DNA from: Candidatus Helarchaeota archaeon
Lineage (GTDB): Archaea > Asgardarchaeota > Lokiarchaeia > Helarchaeales > HEL-GB-A
Direction: 5' to 3'
NCBI GenBank assembly: GCA_016840125.1
Contig: JAEOSY010000256.1
Location: 1 to 41,984, forward strand
DNA: 41,984 bases
The position numbers were made by a program, and so were the translations under genes. Positions within the stretch are counted from its first letter, which is position 1; each line of letters begins with the position of its first letter. This document shows, piece by piece, positions 34,397 to 41,984 of this stretch. The notes under the pieces were generated by a model, which made no database searches, was not told the origin of the DNA, and was given only the letters and a program-made list of their open reading frames with translations.

Positions 34397-35275
34397 ATGG
34401 CCGATTATGCGTTATTCCTAGGATGTAATATTCCAAACCGGCTGCCTCACCTTGAACTTGCTGCCCGCAAGGTTCTTCCAAAGCTAGACGTGAATTTAGT
34501 TGATATTCCTGAATTTGGATGCTGTCCCGAACCCATCGGCATTCAGGAGCTGAGCCGAGATTCGTGGATGGCAATGGCGGGGATTAATCTCGCGCTTGCC
34601 GAAGAGAAGGGACTCGACATCGTTGCTCTTTGCAATGGATGCTTTGAAACCTTGAAAACTGTAAATACCGAAGTAAAGCACAATGGACATAAGGTGAAAG
34701 TTAACTCGGCGCTGTCAAAGATTGGGAAGGAATATAAGGGCTCTATAAAAGTAAAACACGTTCTCCAAGTATTATACAATGATGTTGGAATTGATAAAAT
34801 CAAATCTAGCGTTACAAAGGAGCTCAAAGGGATTAAAGTGGCAGTGCATTACGGGTGTCATGCTATCCGCCCCAGTGCCATTTTAGAAGTCGATGATCCC
34901 TTCCAACCAAAATCCTTGGATGAGTTAGTTAATGCTTTAGGAGCAGAGAGCATCCCCTATCTGCGAAAAATGCTCTGCTGCGGGACCGGGATTGAGGGGA
35001 TCGATAAGGAAAACCAGCTGTGGATGGTCCATGATAAAGTCGCTCAAGTTGAACGTATGAACGCCGATTGTATGACAATGATGTGTCCGTTATGCTATAT
35101 CCAATATGAAATGGGTCAGCTTCAGTTGAAAAAAGAACCTTACAACGCTGCGTTTAAAGTACCGGTAATGTACTACATAGAACTTCTCGGACTAGCTCTT
35201 GGAATGGATCCAAACGATCTAGGATTCAAATTGCACCGCGTAAAAGTCGATCCTGTATTAGCAAAGATTCAATGA
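34397..35275 (+). CDS. hdrB: Heterodisulfide reductase subunit B (CCG-domain)
   Basis: A 292-aa HdrB with two complete cysteine-rich CCG motifs: Cys10, 42-43, 79, 82 and Cys154, 194-195, 230, 233. In the family these hold two non-cubane [4Fe-4S] clusters that reduce a disulfide such as CoM-S-S-CoB. No methanogenesis genes are seen here, so the disulfide or other acceptor is unknown. All cluster cysteines are ordinary Cys; no in-frame UGA. The stop overlaps the first ATG of the next gene (ATGA). Confidence 0.9.
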   Translation: MADYALFLGCNIPNRLPHLELAARKVLPKLDVNLVDIPEFGCCPEPIGIQELSRDSWMAMAGINLALAEEKGLDIVALCNGCFETLKTVNTEVKHNGHKVKVNSALSKIGKEYKGSIKVKHVLQVLYNDVGIDKIKSSVTKELKGIKVAVHYGCHAIRPSAILEVDDPFQPKSLDELVNALGAESIPYLRKMLCCGTGIEGIDKENQLWMVHDKVAQVERMNADCMTMMCPLCYIQYEMGQLQLKKEPYNAAFKVPVMYYIELLGLALGMDPNDLGFKLHRVKVDPVLAKIQ

Positions 35276-35343
35276 AGGTTTTCCTAATTTCTCGCGTTTC
35301 AATTAATCCAATAAATAATCCAAATCGGAGAAAGTACCAAACA

Positions 35344-36465
35344 ATGAGTACTGAAAAAGAACTAACTAAAACCTTTGAGGATTTAATAACCGAAGTCCAC
35401 GATGCAGGTCTTTGCGGACTTTGTGGTGGGTGTGTTAGTTTTTGTACTGCAGCAAAAATAGGCGCAATAAAATTACAAGAAAATGCGCCTCCCGTCTTTG
35501 CGAATAAAGATAAATGTCTGAAGTGTGGGATTTGTTATTTAATTTGTCCACAAACTAGGATTCTTAATTCAGAATTGCATAAAAAATATGACTATAAACC
35601 ACCTATAGGAAACTGGCGGGCATTCACTTCTGCCCAAGCAAATGACCCTGAAATCCGTGCTGTGGCAACAGATGGTGGTGTTGTTACTGCACTGCTGGTA
35701 TATCTTTTGGATAATCATCTTATTGATGGTGCATTAGTGATAAAAACCACTGACCTCCTTATACCAGAAGCTTTCCTAGCAAGAAATAGGGATGAATTAC
35801 TTGCCGCAGCCGGCTCTAGATTTGATATCCAGGCAATGACCGCACATTTAGGTAAATATACAACTTTTAGACCTGTTATTTCTGGTTTTAAACAGTTAGT
35901 AACCTCCGATCGAATGAATATTGCAATTGTTGGCGTACCTTGTCAAATTCATAGTATCCGAAAAATGCAAGACTTGAAAATTCTACCATCGCACGTAATC
36001 AAATATGTTTTCGGGCTGTTTTGTAACAAAAATTTTACATTTACGGAAGAAAATCAACGAAAAATAGAAGAAAAGTATAAATTTTCATTCAATGATATTT
36101 TGAAAATTTATATCAAAGAAGATGTCATATTCTATTTGCGCGATAAGAGGAATATTCATTTTTCAATGGATGATATTGATGAGTTTGTGCGGCCCGCATG
36201 TATCGCATGCGATGACTTTTCTAATGTCTATGCGGATATCTCATTTGGCGGGCTCGGCTCTAAAGAAAACTTCACTACAAGCGTCATTCGAACTTCTGTA
36301 GGAAGTGAGATTTATAATGACGCTTTAGTTAAGGGCTATATCAAAGAATTTGAGGTGGATAATACACCTCTATTGAAATCTAAAATGATTTCAAAAGTTA
36401 GAAATTATGCTGAATGGAAGATGAAACGAGCTAATGAGAAATTGAAACACGTTGGGAGAAATTAG
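35344..36465 (+). CDS. FrhB/FdhB-like flavo-iron-sulfur protein
   Basis: About 373 aa. An N-terminal ferredoxin domain has two four-Cys sets (Cys24, 27, 30, 34 and Cys58, 61, 64, 68), followed by a coenzyme F420 hydrogenase/dehydrogenase beta-subunit domain (ATDGGVVTALLVYLLD, VGVPCQIHSIRKM, CIACDDFSNVYADIS). Proteins of this family bind FAD and hand electrons to F420 or another partner. In Hdr operons they add an F420- or ferredoxin-linked input. The ATG at 35344 (MSTEK) with an upstream GGAGA is preferred; the frame also opens at 35272, which would add 24 unusual residues. Confidence 0.82.
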   Translation: MSTEKELTKTFEDLITEVHDAGLCGLCGGCVSFCTAAKIGAIKLQENAPPVFANKDKCLKCGICYLICPQTRILNSELHKKYDYKPPIGNWRAFTSAQANDPEIRAVATDGGVVTALLVYLLDNHLIDGALVIKTTDLLIPEAFLARNRDELLAAAGSRFDIQAMTAHLGKYTTFRPVISGFKQLVTSDRMNIAIVGVPCQIHSIRKMQDLKILPSHVIKYVFGLFCNKNFTFTEENQRKIEEKYKFSFNDILKIYIKEDVIFYLRDKRNIHFSMDDIDEFVRPACIACDDFSNVYADISFGGLGSKENFTTSVIRTSVGSEIYNDALVKGYIKEFEVDNTPLLKSKMISKVRNYAEWKMKRANEKLKHVGRN

Positions 36466-36492
36466 AAATAAAATTAAAAGGAGAGAGAATTT

Positions 36493-37788
36493 ATGACAGA
36501 AAATAAAAAATCTGTATTAGTTATAGGTGGAGGAATTGCCGGTATCCAAGCCTCTCTTGATCTTGGAGACATGGGACTTAAGGTCCACTTAATTGAGAAG
36601 GAACCATGTATCGGTGGAAGAATGGCACAGCTTGACAAGACTTTTCCTACAAATGATTGTGCTATTTGTATTCTTGCTCCAAAATTAGCGGATTGTGCAC
36701 GGCATCCAAATATTACAATTCATTCCCTGTCTGAAGTCACTAAAGTTGATGGAGCCGCTGGAAATTTCGAAGTTTCCATCCTACAACATGCACGGTTCGT
36801 AAAGGCAGACCTCTGTATTAATTGCGGAGCTTGTGTTGAGAAATGTCCCAAGAAAGTTCCGGATTTATTTAATTCAGGTTTGCAGACTAGAAAGGCGATT
36901 TATCTATATTATTTACAAGGAGTTCCCTCAGTTATGGCTATTGATAAAGACCATTGCATCTATTTGGATCGGGAGAAATGTGGGATGTGCAAAAAGATAT
37001 GCCCAAAAGACGCAATAGACTTTGAAGATCAAGATAAAGAATACAAATTAAATGTGGGTGCAATTATCGTTTCAACGGGTTTTGATCCTTATGATCCTAC
37101 ACCGCTTACCCGATTAGGATATGGAACTATTAAAAATGTAGTAACATCTCTTGAGTTTGAGCGGATGATTTGTGCATCAGGTCCTACCCAAGGACACCTT
37201 AAGAGACCGTCTGATGAAAAAGATCCCATTAAAATTGCATTTCTACAATGTGTAGGGTCGCGAGATATAAACAATAGTCCCTTTTGTTCATCAGTCTGCT
37301 GCATGTATACAACGAAAGAAGCAATGCTTGCCCACGAACATGATGCCAGAGTTGAATCGTTTATTTTTTATATAGATCTACGAGCGGCGGGCAAAGGGTT
37401 CCAGAAATATCTGACGAGAGGAAATGAGGAATATAAAATTGATTATATCAAAAGCGTAGTGGCTGAAATCGAAGAAGACGAAAATGGGAATCCCATTGTA
37501 ATATATGAAGACATGGATTCTGGCGAGTTAAACATGAAACAAGTAGATTTAGCTGTACTAGCAACAAGTTTACTGCCGCGTAGTGATCAGGTTAAAGTGG
37601 CAGAAGCTCTAGGAACTGATTTAGACGAATTTAACTTCATTAAGACCGCACCCTTCGCTCCACTCGACACTACCCGTCCTGGTATCTTTGCGTGCGGATG
37701 TGCGCGGGGTCCTATGGATATACCAAATTCCGTCGCTGAGGCCAGCGGAGCTGCCGCTAAAGCTGCAGAAATAGTGATGAGGAGGTAA
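36493..37788 (+). CDS. hdrA: HdrA, N-terminal half (split HdrA, part 1)
   Basis: A 431-aa FAD protein corresponding to the first two thirds of a full HdrA: Rossmann motif VIGGGIAGIQASLDLG, TFPTNDCAICILAPKL, a C-x2-C-x2-C-x3-CP set at DLCINCGACVEKCP, and the HdrA-specific C-x7-C-x2-C-x3-C at HCIYLDREKCGMCKKIC. It ends at a clean domain border (AAKAAEIVMRR TAA) where the full HdrA at 40234 continues into the next domain. The following gene supplies the missing part, so the two together should form one flavin electron-bifurcating subunit. SD AAAAGGAGAGAG precedes the ATG. Confidence 0.88.
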   Translation: MTENKKSVLVIGGGIAGIQASLDLGDMGLKVHLIEKEPCIGGRMAQLDKTFPTNDCAICILAPKLADCARHPNITIHSLSEVTKVDGAAGNFEVSILQHARFVKADLCINCGACVEKCPKKVPDLFNSGLQTRKAIYLYYLQGVPSVMAIDKDHCIYLDREKCGMCKKICPKDAIDFEDQDKEYKLNVGAIIVSTGFDPYDPTPLTRLGYGTIKNVVTSLEFERMICASGPTQGHLKRPSDEKDPIKIAFLQCVGSRDINNSPFCSSVCCMYTTKEAMLAHEHDARVESFIFYIDLRAAGKGFQKYLTRGNEEYKIDYIKSVVAEIEEDENGNPIVIYEDMDSGELNMKQVDLAVLATSLLPRSDQVKVAEALGTDLDEFNFIKTAPFAPLDTTRPGIFACGCARGPMDIPNSVAEASGAAAKAAEIVMRR

Positions 37789-37792
37789 AAAA

Positions 37793-39454
37793 ATGTCTGA
37801 AGAAATTAGAATAGGTGTATTTATTTGCCATTGTGGCTCTAATATAGGTGGTGTCATCGATTGTCCTGCTCTAACGGAATATGCAAAAGATCTACCCCAT
37901 GTAGTTTTTACTCAAGACAATCTTTATACATGTTCTGAAGCCGGTCTTGCCCAAATTCAAAAAGGAATTGAAGAACACAATCTGAATCGCGTTATTGTTG
38001 CCTCTTGCTCCCCACGAACGCATGAGCCACTTTTCAGGGCTACATGTCAAGATAAAGGAGTGAATCCATACTATTTCCATTTCGTGAATATTCGAGACCA
38101 GTGCTCTTGGGTACATATGAACGAACCAGAAAAAGCCCTTGACAAAGCGAAGGATTTAGTACGAATGGGTGTTGCAAGAGCATACTACCTTGATTCACTT
38201 GATAAGCATCAAGTAGAAATCAATCCAAACGCACTTGTGATTGGTGGTGGTCTAGCCGGATTGACGGCAGCACTCAATTTAGGAAAACGGGGATTCAAAG
38301 TTAGCCTGGTGGAGCGGAAAGATAAGCTTGGAGGATTATTGAATGACCTCAATAAATTATTCCCCGCTCTCGAAGATGCCTCAACTGTTCTTGCAATTAA
38401 AGATCAGGTGACCAGTCATGCGAATATCACAGTCCATACTTCAACAATGGTCAAAGCAGTTGAAGGATATATCGGAAATTATACTATTACCATTGCACAT
38501 GGTGATAAAGACGAGCAGCTTAAAGTAGGAGCGATAATCGTCGCAACAGGGGCGAATGTGCTTGAACCAACTGGATTTTACGGGTACGATGGTAAAAAAG
38601 TGATAACTCAATTGCAACTAGAAAAGATTCTGAAAGATGGCAGTCTGAAAGCAAAAAATATCGCGATGATTCAATGTGTTGGAGCTCGTAATCCAGACCG
38701 AACTTATTGTTCTGCCGTTTGTTGTATGTCCGCACTTAAAAATGCTAATTTGATTCAAAAACTGAACCCTAACGCACAAATTACCATTCTCTATCGAGAT
38801 ATGTTTACTCCAGGGACTGATTATGAGAAATTCTATCGTGAGAATAGAGAAAAAGGTGTTATCTTCCTGAAATATACACTTGAAAACCCACCAGTCGTAG
38901 GAGCTGACTCAGTTACCGTTTTGAACGTTTTCACTCAAAATACCATAGAAATACCCACTGACCTTGTAGTGCTCTCAACGCCACTAATCTCATATGACGA
39001 TTCAAAAGAAATTGCCCAATTGCTGAAGGTGCCACGAGAGGAATATGGATTCTTTCTCGAGGCTCACGTGAAACTCAGACCTGTTGATTTTGCAACTGAT
39101 GGTATTTTTGTGTGTGGTTGCGCTCACTGGCCAAAAGATGCGAGAGAGACCATTGCACAGGCATATGGCGCGGCTTCTCGTGCCTCAACGATACTAGCTC
39201 ATGATACCCTCGAAATGGAGGGTGCAGTTGCAAATGTAGATGAGGATCTCTGTGTGGGTTGTGGAATCTGTATGAAATTGTGTCCCTACGATGCAATTAC
39301 TGCGACCGACGAAGGACTAGCGCATGTGAGGGAAGTAGTTTGTAAGGGTTGTGGACTTTGCGGAGCAAGTTGTCCTGAACAAGCGATTACTATATTGCAC
39401 TTTACTAACGAGCAAATTCTATCACAAATCAACGTAATTATGGAGGAAAAATAA
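37793..39454 (+). CDS. hdrA: HdrA, C-terminal half (split HdrA, part 2)
   Basis: A 553-aa protein starting at the domain that follows the first FAD module in normal HdrA (GVFICHCGSNIGGVID, YTCSEAG, VASCSPRTHEPLF, RDQCSWVHM), then an FAD Rossmann motif (VIGGGLAGLTAALNLG) and two terminal [4Fe-4S] sets (CVGCGICMKLCP, CKGCGLCGASCP). Four bases separate it from part 1. Split and fused HdrA forms are both known in archaea; here both occur in one cluster. Electrons could enter from MvhD at the terminal ferredoxin domain. No in-frame UGA was found in either part. Confidence 0.87.
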   Translation: MSEEIRIGVFICHCGSNIGGVIDCPALTEYAKDLPHVVFTQDNLYTCSEAGLAQIQKGIEEHNLNRVIVASCSPRTHEPLFRATCQDKGVNPYYFHFVNIRDQCSWVHMNEPEKALDKAKDLVRMGVARAYYLDSLDKHQVEINPNALVIGGGLAGLTAALNLGKRGFKVSLVERKDKLGGLLNDLNKLFPALEDASTVLAIKDQVTSHANITVHTSTMVKAVEGYIGNYTITIAHGDKDEQLKVGAIIVATGANVLEPTGFYGYDGKKVITQLQLEKILKDGSLKAKNIAMIQCVGARNPDRTYCSAVCCMSALKNANLIQKLNPNAQITILYRDMFTPGTDYEKFYRENREKGVIFLKYTLENPPVVGADSVTVLNVFTQNTIEIPTDLVVLSTPLISYDDSKEIAQLLKVPREEYGFFLEAHVKLRPVDFATDGIFVCGCAHWPKDARETIAQAYGAASRASTILAHDTLEMEGAVANVDEDLCVGCGICMKLCPYDAITATDEGLAHVREVVCKGCGLCGASCPEQAITILHFTNEQILSQINVIMEEK

Positions 39455-39455
39455 G

Positions 39456-40223
39456 ATGACATGGGAACCAAAAATACTTGGATTTTTATGCAACTGGTGT
39501 TCATATGCAGGAGCCGATCTCGCGGGAGTTAGTCGAATTCAATATCCCCCCTCCCTGAGAGTTATTCGCGTGATGTGCAGCGGACGAGTTGAACCGGTCT
39601 TCGTGATTAAAGCATTACAAACTGGTTTAGATGGTGTTATTGTAATGGGTTGCCATCTAAATGATTGCCATTACATTGATGGCAATTTTGAAGAGTTAAA
39701 CAAGTATAATATGCTGAAAAAGATCTTGGAACCTATTGGAATTACAGATCGCGTTCATCTGGAATGGGTCTCTGCCTCGGAAGGTGTTCGATTCGGTGAA
39801 GTTATCTCCAAATTTACCGAACACATCAAGTCCCTCGGACCCAGTCCTTTAAGGGACAAAGATAGAAGTGAGAAATTAAATTTTGATCTAGAAGCAGCTG
39901 CTAGGGCAGTAGAAGATTTCCGCCTCCGTGCGTTAGTTGCTCGAAAACGTAAAATCACAGAGGATGTAAATGTCTATGAAACTACCATTGATACCAATTA
40001 CTATGAAGATATCTTGGATGATGCACTATTGGCTGAATTCCAGCGGAATAAGGTTTACCTCACTTTACAAAAAGAGCCTCTTTCAGTGAAAGAAGTCGCA
40101 AAACGACTTGAGATCAATTCTGCGGATGTTTTAAAACATGTAATTACCCTTCGCCAACGCGGAATGGTTGCGCTTGAGAAGATTGAAGAAGTAACGCCAA
40201 TATATATGGCAATAGGAGTGTGA
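39456..40223 (+). CDS. mvhD: MvhD-type delta subunit with C-terminal helix-turn-helix extension
   Basis: A 255-aa protein. The first 140 residues are MvhD, the [2Fe-2S] adaptor that links hydrogenase or formate dehydrogenase to HdrA: FLCNWCSYAGAD (Cys12, 15), MCSGR (Cys41) and GCHLNDCHY (Cys66, 71). After a helical linker there is an added domain (about 188-255) that reads like a winged helix (SVKEVAKRLEINSADVLKHVITLRQRGMVAL). The family is normally about 140 aa, so this is a fusion. In Sec-using methanogens the related VhuD carries selenocysteine; here the position is an ordinary residue. Overlap spacing with hdrA part 2 is one base. Confidence 0.85.
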   Translation: MTWEPKILGFLCNWCSYAGADLAGVSRIQYPPSLRVIRVMCSGRVEPVFVIKALQTGLDGVIVMGCHLNDCHYIDGNFEELNKYNMLKKILEPIGITDRVHLEWVSASEGVRFGEVISKFTEHIKSLGPSPLRDKDRSEKLNFDLEAAARAVEDFRLRALVARKRKITEDVNVYETTIDTNYYEDILDDALLAEFQRNKVYLTLQKEPLSVKEVAKRLEINSADVLKHVITLRQRGMVALEKIEEVTPIYMAIGV

Positions 40224-40233
40224 GGTGGTACAA

Positions 40234-41984
40234 ATGGATAAAGTAGGATCAGTTCTAGTTATTGGCGGAGGTATTGCCGGAACGCAAGCCTCCTTAGATT
40301 TAGCTGACTCAGGATTAAAGGTCTATATTGCCGAATCCAGCACCAGTATTGGCGGTGTGATGGCACAATTAGACAAGACGTTTCCAACAAACGACTGCGC
40401 GATGTGCATTGTAAGTCCTAAACTTGTCGCTGCAGGGCGGCATCATAACATCGACATTATTGCTCCCGCAACAGTTACGAAATGTACTGGGGAAGCTGGA
40501 AATTTCAACGTGACGCTACTCAAACGCTCATGCTTTATAGATTGGGATAAATGCACAGGCTGTGGAGTCTGTGGACAATACTGTCCCATTGAAGCAATCG
40601 ATTTATTCAATGAAAAATTATCCAGCCTTAAAGCAACAGCGGTTAAGTATCCGCAAGCAGTTCCCCTGAAGTACGCCATTGATCAGGATAAATGTATTGG
40701 GTGCGGTGTTTGCGAAGGTGTATGTAAAGCGGATGCTATTTCCTATACTCAGCAGGATGAAGAGGTAAACTTAAATGTAGGGTCGATTGTCATTGCGGTC
40801 GGCTTTGACGAGTTTGAGCCGGAGAATTTGGTGCAATACGGTTACGGGACTTATACTAATGTAGTTACGGCTATCGAATTTGAACGGATTTTGAGTGCCA
40901 GCGGCCCATATGGTGGCTTAGTCTTACGTCCATCGGATGGTGATATTCCTGATAAACTAGCGTTTCTCCAATGTGTTGGATCACGGGATATACAACGTGG
41001 TAAGGAGTATTGTTCCTCTGTTTGCTGTATGTATACCTGTAAAGAAGCAGTGATCGCAAAAGAACATCAGAAACAAGTTCATCCAACAATCTTTTCAATG
41101 GATGTAAGGTCATATGGAAAAGATTTCGATAAATATATCGAACGTGCTAAGGATGAATATGGAATTCGTTACGTTCGACGACGAGTGGCCCAAATAGAAG
41201 AAGACCCTGTCACCAAAAACTTACTATTATATTATGAAGCTGCAGATGGAACTACGGAAATCGAAGAATTCAACATGGTCGTTCTGGCTGTAGGGTTAAA
41301 TCCCCCGCACGGTTCTGCCGATCTCGCAAAGGTTCTCAATGTAAATCTTGATGAGTATGGTTACGTAAAAAATGATGCTTTCAAACCAGTTGATACGAGT
41401 ATTCCTGGTATCTTCGTTTGTGGTGCTTTTAATTCACCAAAGGATATTCCCGAAACCGTCACTGAGGCGAGTGCAGCTGCAGGGCGTGTCGATGCTTTAC
41501 TTTCTGAAGTCAAAGGGACACGGATTACTCCTAAGGAATTACCCCCTGAGTTAAATGTAGCCGGCGAACCACCAAGGATCGGCTGTTTCATCTGTCATTG
41601 CGGGATTAACATCGGCGGAGTGGTCGACGTTCCAGCTGTTGTTGAATATGCGAAGGATCTTCCCAATGTGGTCTTTGCCACACGGAATCTTTACACTTGT
41701 TCTGCAGATACTCAAGGACTAATTAAAGATGACATTGAAAAGCACAAACTCAACCGCGTTATTGTTGCCTCATGCACTCCACGAACACACGAGCCGATGT
41801 TTCAGGGAACAATCCGCGAAGCGGGTTTGAATCGTTATCTTTTTGAGATGTCTAATATTCGCGATCAATGTAGTTGGGTCCATATGCATGAACCTGAGAA
41901 AGCGACTGAAAAAGCAAAAGACTTAGTCCGCATGGCAGTTGCAAAGGCGAATAAAATCCAACCCTTAGAAAGGGTTCAATTAAG
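40234..41984 (+). CDS. hdrA: Full-length fused HdrA, cut by the window end
   Basis: At least 583 aa, open to the last base. It contains in one chain what the split pair has in two: VIGGGIAGTQASLDLAD, TFPTNDCAMCIVSPKL, CTGCGVCGQYCP, CIGCGVCEGVC, the middle YCSSVCCMYTCKEA, then ICHCGINIGGVVDV and RDQCSWVHMHEPEKATEKAKDLVRMAVAKA. The ATG at 40234 follows a strong GAGGTGG. The remaining C-terminal Rossmann and ferredoxin domains should follow beyond the window. No in-frame TGA occurs in the visible part. A second HdrA beside a split one suggests two Hdr-type complexes or an HdrA dimer of different chains. Confidence 0.9.
   Translation, partial: MDKVGSVLVIGGGIAGTQASLDLADSGLKVYIAESSTSIGGVMAQLDKTFPTNDCAMCIVSPKLVAAGRHHNIDIIAPATVTKCTGEAGNFNVTLLKRSCFIDWDKCTGCGVCGQYCPIEAIDLFNEKLSSLKATAVKYPQAVPLKYAIDQDKCIGCGVCEGVCKADAISYTQQDEEVNLNVGSIVIAVGFDEFEPENLVQYGYGTYTNVVTAIEFERILSASGPYGGLVLRPSDGDIPDKLAFLQCVGSRDIQRGKEYCSSVCCMYTCKEAVIAKEHQKQVHPTIFSMDVRSYGKDFDKYIERAKDEYGIRYVRRRVAQIEEDPVTKNLLLYYEAADGTTEIEEFNMVVLAVGLNPPHGSADLAKVLNVNLDEYGYVKNDAFKPVDTSIPGIFVCGAFNSPKDIPETVTEASAAAGRVDALLSEVKGTRITPKELPPELNVAGEPPRIGCFICHCGINIGGVVDVPAVVEYAKDLPNVVFATRNLYTCSADTQGLIKDDIEKHKLNRVIVASCTPRTHEPMFQGTIREAGLNRYLFEMSNIRDQCSWVHMHEPEKATEKAKDLVRMAVAKANKIQPLERVQL

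Noticed and set aside
33888..41984. Selenocysteine in the Hdr subunits, as in some methanogens and reported in Lokiarchaeota
   Set aside because: All frames were followed codon by codon or by their cysteine sets; every cluster ligand is Cys and there is no internal TGA.

Overview
This 42-kb window (AT-rich, roughly 39% GC by eye) is archaeal. Many starts carry a GGTGAT-type Shine-Dalgarno, several genes have TATA-like boxes about 25 bp upstream, and there is a heterodisulfide-reductase (Hdr) electron-transfer cluster with an MvhD-type adaptor and a tungsten-type aldehyde:ferredoxin oxidoreductase. A surface protein ends in an archaeal C-terminal sorting-like tail. Together with candidate selenocysteine genes this suggests an anaerobic, possibly Asgard (Lokiarchaeia-like) archaeon. 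The lineage is an inference; no rRNA or tRNA was seen.

Layout. 0-4 kb: a dihydroxy-acid dehydratase, a GH13 amylase and a secreted anchored protein. 4.3-5.3 kb: one small ORF, then an 850-bp stretch without conventional genes that holds two tandem 260-bp units on the minus strand. Each unit has a short ORF with an in-frame UGA followed by a covarying structured RNA. 5.3-10.9 kb (plus): M28 peptidase, zinc-finger protein, two alpha/beta hydrolases, PaaK-like ligase and SDR. 10.9-22.5 kb (minus): two giant paralogous membrane proteins with DUF4091 glycosidase-like ectodomains, a small membrane protein, a membrane esterase, a crotonase, a zinc-ribbon membrane protein and a second M28 peptidase. 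22.6-27.5 kb (plus): CBS-containing cation/proton antiporter, a 146-codon gene read through two consecutive UGA codons (Cys-Sec-Sec), a SECIS-like RNA, a ferredoxin and an AOR. 27.5-33.7 kb: PHP phosphoesterase, HDAC-type deacetylase, SDR, small proteins and an acyl-CoA synthetase. 33.9 kb to the end: HdrC, HdrB, an FrhB-like flavoprotein, an HdrA split into two genes, MvhD with an added HTH domain, and a full fused HdrA cut by the window end.

How it fits together. The Hdr/MvhD/FrhB block looks like a flavin-based electron-bifurcating or confurcating module, and AOR plus ferredoxin would feed low-potential electrons. Acyl-CoA synthetase, PaaK-like ligase, crotonase and SDRs fit acyl or aromatic acid metabolism.

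The most interesting signal is selenocysteine. One gene is clearly coding on both sides of TGA TGA and has a downstream RNA with a eukaryote-like SECIS core. Two further tiny UGA ORFs each precede a conserved three-way-junction RNA at identical spacing. The Sec machinery itself is not in this window, so Sec decoding remains a strong hypothesis rather than a demonstration.
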